This document shows, one piece after another, positions 57,452 through 64,000 of a DNA stretch of 64,000 nt. Positions within the stretch are counted from its first letter, which is position 1. Every line of letters starts with the position of its first letter. The stretch comes from Adenanthera pavonina (Eukaryota; Streptophyta; Magnoliopsida; Fabales; Fabaceae). Location of the stretch: assembly GCA_026686845.1 (NCBI GenBank), contig JAIVEN010000002.1, positions 26,262,001 to 26,326,000 of the forward strand. The letters run 5' to 3'. Both the position numbers and the translations under genes were made by a program. The notes beneath the pieces were generated by a model. It made no database searches. It worked only from the letters and a program-made list of their open reading frames with translations, and was not told the origin of the DNA.

Positions 57452-59935
57452 TGTAACACCCTTCATGACTTTGTTTTGGAATTGTGTGCAGAACTGGAGG
57501 AAACAGGATGGAGGAAGGTTCAAGTGGAGTCTAAAAGAGCTCCACGCAGCAGCGAGAAGCAGGGCCGCTGCGGTGAGAGCAAGTCCAGTGGCATTGTTTC
57601 AGCTGAAATATGGTGGCGCCACAGCGGACTTATCTGAGGCCGTGACGAGAGTCAAGGATTTCATTTAAATCAGAAACATTTCAAACGAACAGAAAGAAAG
57701 AAACGAAGGGGAGCGACGAAGAAGAATGGAGGAGCTTTGCTAGGGTTTGAGATTTTCGGCCATTGGGAGTGATTTTCAGATCTTGGAAGCTTGGATTCAA
57801 GTTGGTAAGTGATCCCTACTCCTCTTTCTCCATTTTCTTCTATTGAACTTGGGATTTTCGGTTAAATGTTGGGATTTTTGGTTTGGGCTAAAATTCACCA
57901 ATTGAAATGGATGATATAGGGTTAAGAAAGTGTGTTTTGGTGTTCTTGTTGTTTGGGTTCAAGTTTTGAAGGGTTTATGTATGATTTGAGCTTAACCCTA
58001 TGTTGTTTTTGGTTAAGGCTCTTGGGAATCCGAAGTATATGAGATTGTTTGGTGGTTGAATGATTTCTAGGAGCTTAATGATGCATGAAAAGGGTATTGG
58101 AACCATAGGTTAGGCTAAGGTAGTTGAATTGTGGTATTTGGCTAAATGGTATATTATGTTAACTGAGGTATTATGGTGTTGTTAAGGTTGTTTGGGTACT
58201 CGGAGAAGACTAGTCATGGGATTGGCGTTCAAGAAAGTTTATGGAACCCGTGTGCGTGTGATAACTACAAGTGAGGTAACCGAGTGTTTGTTTGTATTGT
58301 ATTGTTTATATTGTATGATAGTACGTATATTTGTGTATATATGCATGTTTCTTTCATATCACGATATTGATGTGTTTGTGTGTATTGTTTTCTATATATA
58401 GTGGTATACACACAACTAGGTGATGGTTATGATTATAATGATGATTACATATGTGATGATGATATTGATATGATATGACATAATGCATAGCATGACATTG
58501 AGATCATGATGATGATGATTATATAATTATACATGAGCATCACCACATGTCATTGTGAGACTGTGATTTATGGTGGATTAGGTGGTGATGATGTGATGAC
58601 GATATGATATATGATGATATATGTTAGGGAGGAAAAGGATGGGATCCCTGCGGCTAAATCTCCTCCTAGGGCTAGGAGGGGAAAGGCGCACAATGGATTG
58701 CACCTTCCCTAAATCGTTACCAATTCTTGGTGAGAAAGGGGAAAGAGAACCAGGATCCGCACATTAGTGTAACATTTGGCCAGGTGCATTAATGGGAGGT
58801 GAGCTTGGTGATGTCTCGGAATCAGTTTTCATCAACTGTTGGAAGGGAATTGCATATACTAAATGTCTTGTTATGACGACAGCTCGTGGTTCTAGCTGTG
58901 TGGAGGGAGACATGTATTGCATTCATTTTACATTGTATTCACGGATTGTATAAGTTATATATGTATATATATGTGTGTCGTTGTCTTCGGCTACTAAGAC
59001 ATTATCTCACACCCCTCTCCCATGACTAACCTTTCAGGTGACGGTTCTGACACTAGTCTTGAGAAGCCGAGGGAGTAGCATCGGACGTGGGAATACTAGG
59101 TCTATGTAGTTTGTGTGTGTAATTTGGATATGTAACCTGTGCCAAGTAGGATAGAATGTTTTGTAATGGATGTATGACTTGGATATGGATTATTATGGAT
59201 GGATGTTGTATGTGAAATTATGTTATATGTGTTGTGTATGCTGGATGGTGGTGTATATGTGATTCAGGGTGTTGAGGAGTCAGTATGGTAGTGTTTATAA
59301 GCCTAAAGGTGGAATTAGACCTTGTTGATGTGTTTTAGGGCTTGTAGCCCGTTTTGTTAAATGGGGTTCATGGGAGTCAAATCTTAAAGGAGTAGTTCCT
59401 TTGAAGTGAAACCTCTTTGGACAACTTGGTTAAGTGATTTTAGACCTGTGTGAATGGTCCCGAGTGGTTGAATTGCCATTGATGTCAAATGGGAGTTGTG
59501 AGTTTTGGTTAAAATGTGGCCAAAATGGTGTCAGATATCCACAATCTCCATACGAAGATGGATTGAGGAAAAATTGGTGTCTATGGTTAGTTTAGGACTA
59601 GATTGACTTGTAGGAGTTGGAATCAAGTCAATTGGAGGTTGGAGCATAAAGTCATGCGCGTTAGAAGTTCACCCTGGAGTTGGAGAATTTGCTGGTATGG
59701 AAACCAGCAGGGGGAGCCGTGATGCCAGAGAATCTAGTAGCGTTGTAAAACAGGGAAGGTTTGGAGCCGTGGCGGTACTATAGCGGCCGTGGCCCCAGCC
59801 TATTTTCTGGTGCTGTTTAGTTTGTTTTCGCTACTCTGAAGTTTTAAGAAGTGTTCGTGATATGTTTGTGTTGTGTTTAGTTAGTTTTTGAAGGTTTTGG
59901 TCAAGTCTAGAGGTATTTGGGAATAGGTTGTTACA
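57452..59935 (+). repeat. Solo LTR of a Ty3-gypsy element (2.48 kb)
   Basis: It starts TGTAACACCCTTCATGAC and ends AATAGGTTGTTACA, flanked by TACCA (57447-57451) and TGCCA (59936-59940), a 5-bp duplication with one mismatch. The interior holds CTCACACCCCTCTCCCATGA and CTAACCTTTCAGGTGACGG, a phrase common in gypsy LTRs, a GAT-rich tract (58430-58640) and GGTGAGAAAGGGGAAAG. No internal domain is attached, so it is a solo LTR formed by LTR-LTR recombination. Related partial LTRs lie at 34446-36639 (minus) and 62611-63370 (minus). Open frames at 57426-57668 and 58192-58401 are LTR sequence. Confidence 0.8.
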
Positions 59936-59940
59936 TGCCA

Positions 59941-60989
59941 AATCCTCAAATTGCTCACGCTATCAGCTGACATTTCAAAAATAAAAATACGACTAAAAAC
60001 CAATACAATTCTTAAGAGATCAATTAGTTATAACTTTCAAATAGCTGGTCAAAAAGAAAAATTAACTTTCAAACAACTGAATGGTTAACGGAGTTGATTA
60101 CAAAATTTTAGAGAATTTAAATGTAAGTAAAGTAATTTTTACTTAATTATCTATTTGTATCTCTTTTTTATGATTATTTAGGGCGTCAATATTAATAACA
60201 AAGACAAAGCCCATTTGGTTACTTGCAATAATGTAATTGACATAATGCAATGACTATTATTTAATTTTTACGTTTAAATTAAAGAAAAATAAGATTAAAA
60301 ATGCTGAAATATCCCTTAACTAACAAGGAATTAAACAAAAATGTAATGTAATGCCATGAGAAGTTTTTATATTACATTAATTACCTTGTCATACATGCAA
60401 AAAACGGGCCCTAAATTAAAAAAATTACACTATGTGAATTTAATTTTAAATATTCAAAGTTATGTCAATAAGAAAAAAAAATTTTTTTAACCAACGTGTA
60501 AGAAAAGTTCAAAAGTATAATTATAATCTCAAAATTAATAAAAGCTTACTTCTCAATTTTTTAATTAATAACATATACTATCAAAATAAATTTTATCATA
60601 AGCAAACCCATATAAAACGCCTTGATGTATGGAGATTTATGATCTTGTATAATCTCCATTATGTACAAATAATATAAAATAAATATTATAACATCAAGGA
60701 TTGTTTTTACAATGGGATGACCAGAAAGAAATCTGCCTCCTCCTTTTCAGAAAGAAATAACTTTCGCATCATACCTACAATTTGACATCACCATCTTCAA
60801 AAAGCCAATCAAGACTAATAATATATACGATATCCTATTATATACTTATTATTTCCTCCAAGAACTTAATTTTTTGACCTGAAATAGAACAAGATAGCTA
60901 AGTATTAGTGTACTAGTAAACTAAATATAAAATATTCAATCAAACCAGATATAAAAAGAGTGTCTTACATACTTTGCTAATCTTGTAAA
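59941..60989. other. Downstream flank of LARP copy D
   Basis: This matches the flank of copy C block by block (GATCTTGTATAATCTCC, AACGCCTTGATNTANGGAGA, ATTGTTTTTACAATGGGATG). A MITE at about 60209-60413 is shared with copy C. No independent gene. Confidence 0.65.
60209..60413. mobile_element. MITE in the downstream flank of LARP copy D
   Basis: The ends GCCCATTTGGTTACTTGC and, on minus, GGGCCCGTTTTTTGCATG correspond to the MITE at 54221-54466, at the same position relative to the LARP copy. So the insertion predates the C/D duplication. Confidence 0.6.
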
Positions 60990-61240
60990 TTAAAAAGGTT
61001 GAACATGATCATCTTGTTGGCTTTGAGTTGTGTTCTTGAGGGAGAAACCCCTAACTTTTTTTGTCAACTCCATAACATCATTCATATTATCAGAAGGAAG
61101 GATCCATTCCTTCCAATTATATCGTCTTCTCATCTTTTAACCCCTTATCTCCATAATGGAAGAAGAAACAAGTGCTTCTAATATATGACATATATTCCAA
61201 GTCAGTTCTTTGATCTTGTTGAAGTTGGTGATTACTGAAC
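60990..61240 (-). pseudogene. LARP1-like La-motif pseudogene (copy D), 5'-truncated
   Basis: Only the second half of the La motif and the tail remain on minus: NFNKIKELTWNICHILEALV, then MRRRYNWKEWILPSDNMND and KNTTQSQQDDHVQPF, ending at TAA 60990-60992. A TAC-to-TAA change interrupts it after EIRG. The 5' part is replaced at about 61240 by LINE sequence on the other strand. The tail is closest to copy C. Confidence 0.82.
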
Positions 61241-62273
61241 CATATATGGGAGTGGCCAGCCAGGAGAAAATTAAATCTTTCCTTTGGCGGGCTTCTCACA
61301 ATAGGGTATATACAACAGCACTTTGAACACAAAGGGGGATATCTTCAATGGATCAATGTCCTCTTGGCTGTGAAGAAACTGAAGATATAATGCACTTACT
61401 GCGAGACTATTATCATGCTGACCAAAGATGGAAGGAACTAGTTAAGAAAGAATACTGGCAAGATTTCAAGAGATTGGATGGAATTGATTGGATCAAATGG
61501 AACTATAAAAAAGAAGTAGGCAGAGACTTCACCAGAAAGGTACCATGGAATATGTTATTTGCTTATGTATGTTGGGACATTTGAACTTCAAGATGTAATA
61601 TTGTGTTCAATAATGAGGATGTCTCAAAAACCTTTAATGCTAAGGGGAGTCTTCATAGAGCTCACACTAATTCAAGGATATATAACTCTTCATATACCTT
61701 GAATTCTACTTTCAAGAAGGCTCTGAGAAAATGGTTTAATCTTGATGAAGGTTCCTATAGGTTGAATACTAAAAATGTCACCAATAACAATGATAGTATA
61801 GTTTGTGCGGGTTCATTAGAAACCATGGGGCTGATTGGGTTATGGGCTTCACAAATTATTATTATGGTTACCCACCTGATGTATTTGAGATTAAACCTAT
61901 TTCAGATGGATTACAACTTTGCTAGAATAAAGGTTTTAGAGATTTTCATGTGTACACTGAAAGTGTAAGAGTTATCAATCTCTTGACAAGATGTGATGTG
62001 GGCAATCACCCATTCCAAGACGTAGTTAGACAAGCAAGACAAATCACCTCCAGAAACTAGAGCATCACTTTCAATTTTATGTATAATAGTGGTAATACCT
62101 ATGCTTTTCTTTTAGCTAATTTTGTAAAAATAGGCCTCATGTTTTTTGAACCTTTGATCAACCACCACCTTGCTGTAGTAAGGTGATAGATAATGAAATG
62201 CTTATGTAAGTTTTGATAATCTTTTGTATTCCTTCTTGTTTTTAATGAAACATTCTTTCATTCAAGAAAAAAA
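61240..62273 (+). mobile_element. 5'-truncated L1-type LINE (zf-RVT, RNase H, poly(A))
   Basis: Plus strand. 61260-61580 is the zf-RVT region (EKIKSFLWRASHNRVYTTAL, MDQCPLGCEETEDIMHLLRD). A stop after VCWDI (61582) interrupts a frame that resumes as SRCNIVFNNED. 61700-62070 covers the RNase H entry (WFNLDEGSYRLNT) with further shifts. The 3' end has TTTAATGAAACATTCTTTC and an A-rich tail at 62265-62273. The left edge falls inside LARP copy D, so it either inserted there or was joined by deletion; no target duplication was found. Confidence 0.8.
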
Positions 62274-62610
62274 TCTGTCAAAGAGAATGTGATATACAAA
62301 ATGACAAATATTAAAATAAATAAAAATCCAAGATCAATTAGCAACCATATATTTTGTTTGGGTTAAAAGCAACTATTTTATTTTAATAGCACAAGAACAC
62401 ACCTAAATAGCCACAGTACTCAACCCAGCAGATGAAAATTTTCACCATCAAACAACCAGCAAATTCTATCCAAGTTTAACATCAACTCCCTAGTGTGAGT
62501 TTTCATTCCATAATATAGTCATAACAACACCTGAACATAGCCCAATATTAATAAAAATTAATCCATAAATTTCAACATATAACTATAATTAAATGTATAA
62601 CAATATACTA
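62274..62610. other. AT-rich spacer, nothing recognised
   Basis: No coding frame or repeat terminus found between the LINE tail and the LTR piece at 62611. Confidence 0.5.
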
Positions 62611-63370
62611 TGTAACAACCTACTTCCAAATACCTCCAGATTTGACCAAAACTTTCAAAAACCAACCAAACATAACCCAAACATCTCACAAACACTTCTT
62701 AAAACTTTGGAGCAGCAGAAACAAACCAAACACCACCAGAAAATGGGCTGGGCCCACAGCCACTACAGTACCACCATAGCTCTAGACCTCCCCTGTCTCA
62801 CCATGCTATTGGACTCTTCGGCATTGCAGCGCCCCCTGCTAGTTTTCTATGCAAGCAACTTCCATACTCTGGGGAAAACTTTTGACGCCCATAGCATTAT
62901 GCTTCGACCTCTGATTGACTTGATTCCAACTCCTACAAGTCAATTTAGTCCCAATCTGTCCATAGACACTAATTTTACCTCAATCCAACTCTATATGAAG
63001 AATCTGGACACCCGACACCGTTTTGGCCACTTTTTGACCAAAACTTACAACTTATAACTCCCATTTGCCACCAAAGGAAAATTGACCCTCCGGGACCATT
63101 GACACAGGTTCAAAACTATCAAACTAACTTGTCCAAAGAGGTTTCTCCTCAAAGGAACCACTCCTCTGGGATTTGACCCCCTTGAACCCTAATTGACGAA
63201 TTGAGCTATTTGCCATAAAACACACCAATAAGGCCCAATTCAACCTTTGGGCTTACAAACACTACCACACTGAAACCTCAATACCCTGAGTCATACATAC
63301 ACCATTATCTAGCATACACAGCACATACAACACAATTCTATATAGATTCACCATACATAATAATCTTGAA
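62611..63370 (-). repeat. 3' part of a Ty3-gypsy LTR, truncated
   Basis: The plus strand begins TGTAACAACCTACTTCCAAA, which is the reverse of the end of the solo LTR at 59935. It follows that LTR backward through CTCCAGATTTGACCAAAACT, CCCCCTGCTAG and CTTGATTCCAACTCCTACAA to about the equivalent of 59220. The rest of the LTR is missing. The open frame at 62593-63057 is antisense LTR. Confidence 0.75.
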
Positions 63371-64000
63371 CAAGAAAAGACACCACAGGGTGATCCTTTG
63401 CAATTTATTATGAATAGATGAGATCAGTAGTAAAGGATTATTGAAAAGTTACAGCGAACCTTCGACACTCAGAGACAGCCTCAGGAAATCAGAGTTGAAG
63501 TTTCATCTTTGAGGCAATATCAGTGGTAGGTACCACAAGCTGTACCCATAAACTAAGTAGTGGAGACAAGAATTGATCATGCTAAATCACATCATGTAAT
63601 AGCTCAGTTTTGACTATAATGTCCTCCCTTATTTAATGAAAGGTTTGAAGTACAAATGGTTGAGGACTGGACATTGAGTTTAGAAAATATTTTTCAGGTT
63701 AATGGGATATTCCTCTGAAATGAAAGCCCTATAGGCTATCTATTTATGCACTTGAGAAAGAAGCAGATAGGTGGTGACTTAATAATGAGTTGATCCTGCA
63801 AGCTCAGAACATAACCTTGATGCCAAAATTATTTTGTAATCTTTTATGACAAACATTTCTTACAGTCAGTTAGAGATGAGAAAGAAGATGAGATCATTAT
63901 GTTCCCACAAGTGATGGATTAGTTAGTAAGTAAGTATGAAGCCACATTCATATAGTTAGTATGGAACTCCACCTAGTTATAATAGTATGATGACTAGAAG
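63371..64000 (+). pseudogene. Ty3-gypsy gag remnant, running off the right edge
   Basis: Plus strand. QPQEIRVEVSSLRQYQW at about 63478 and then EDWTLSLENIFQVNG at about 63660, followed after frame changes by SSEMKA and EADRWW-like coding (63710-63775), is the typical gypsy capsid signature (W..LE.IF..... then EA..WW). Several stops and shifts. Its orientation is opposite to the LTR piece on its left, so they belong to different insertions. Confidence 0.65.

Noticed and set aside
57426..57668. 80-codon frame (ELHAAARSRAAAVRASPVAL)
   Set aside because: Lies across the start of the solo LTR; the corresponding minus-strand copy at 36.4-36.6 kb does not keep the frame.
61117..61332. Minus-strand frame across the LARP D / LINE junction
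   Set aside because: Crosses two unrelated sequences and is out of frame with the La motif.
62593..63057. 154-codon plus-strand frame
   Set aside because: Antisense of the gypsy LTR; matches the reverse of 59480-59935.

Overview
The window is nuclear DNA of a flowering plant, most likely a eudicot. The reasons are AT-rich intergenic DNA, GT-AG introns, tRNA-iMet-primed Ty1-copia elements, Ty3-gypsy LTRs, plant L1-type LINEs, a plant Helitron and an Au-SINE-like tail. The species cannot be named from the sequence. Most of the window is transposable-element DNA. Only two host genes look intact: a Lung-7TM / GPCR-like membrane protein gene (27525-33329, five exons) and a short La-motif (LARP1-like) gene (39999-40550).

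Left third (1-19.1 kb): a three-level nest of retroelements. A LINE on the minus strand (16752-19140) was cut at the start of its RNase H region by a Ty1-copia element on the minus strand (right LTR 16185-16751; body continues off the left edge). That copia was later split by a Sirevirus-type Ty1-copia element on the plus strand (788-12630) with two LTRs of about 1.66 kb, a CCTCC target duplication, PBS, gag, pol, an extra env-like ORF and repeated polypurine tracts. All three are coding-dead.

Middle (19.1-27.3 kb): a 2.1 kb non-autonomous Helitron with both termini (19228-21327), a GGT-rich minisatellite, an inverted-repeat element carrying a coding-like fragment (22227-24102), and a 1.3 kb foldback element (26018-27342). 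The foldback has GC-rich arms and a core of about 24-bp repeats in opposing orientation. It ends 182 bp upstream of the 7TM gene's start codon.

27.5-34.4 kb: the 7TM gene and its 3' flank. Intron 3 holds a 287-bp-period tandem duplication and a hAT-like inverted-repeat element.

34.4-62.3 kb: a locally duplicated LARP1-like neighbourhood. It has one intact mini-gene (39999-40550), three decayed copies (51893-52393, 54947-55573, 60990-61240) and one copy of the downstream flank without a gene (36640-37230). A gypsy LTR/gag chimera (34446-36639) interrupts one flank copy, and a paralogous empty site survives at about 50.9 kb. A poorly understood multi-exon gene remnant lies at 47562-48553, and part of its intron is duplicated at 44437-44802 beside a CACTA end. 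A 2.48 kb solo gypsy LTR occupies 57452-59935. The right end carries another LTR piece and a degenerate gypsy gag.

The retroelement proteins form no functional set. The most informative structures are the foldback abutting the 7TM promoter, the LARP1-like mini-gene cluster, the bipartite repeat family inside the Sirevirus, and the LTR/gag chimera with its empty-site paralogue. All comparisons were made by eye; no database search was run.
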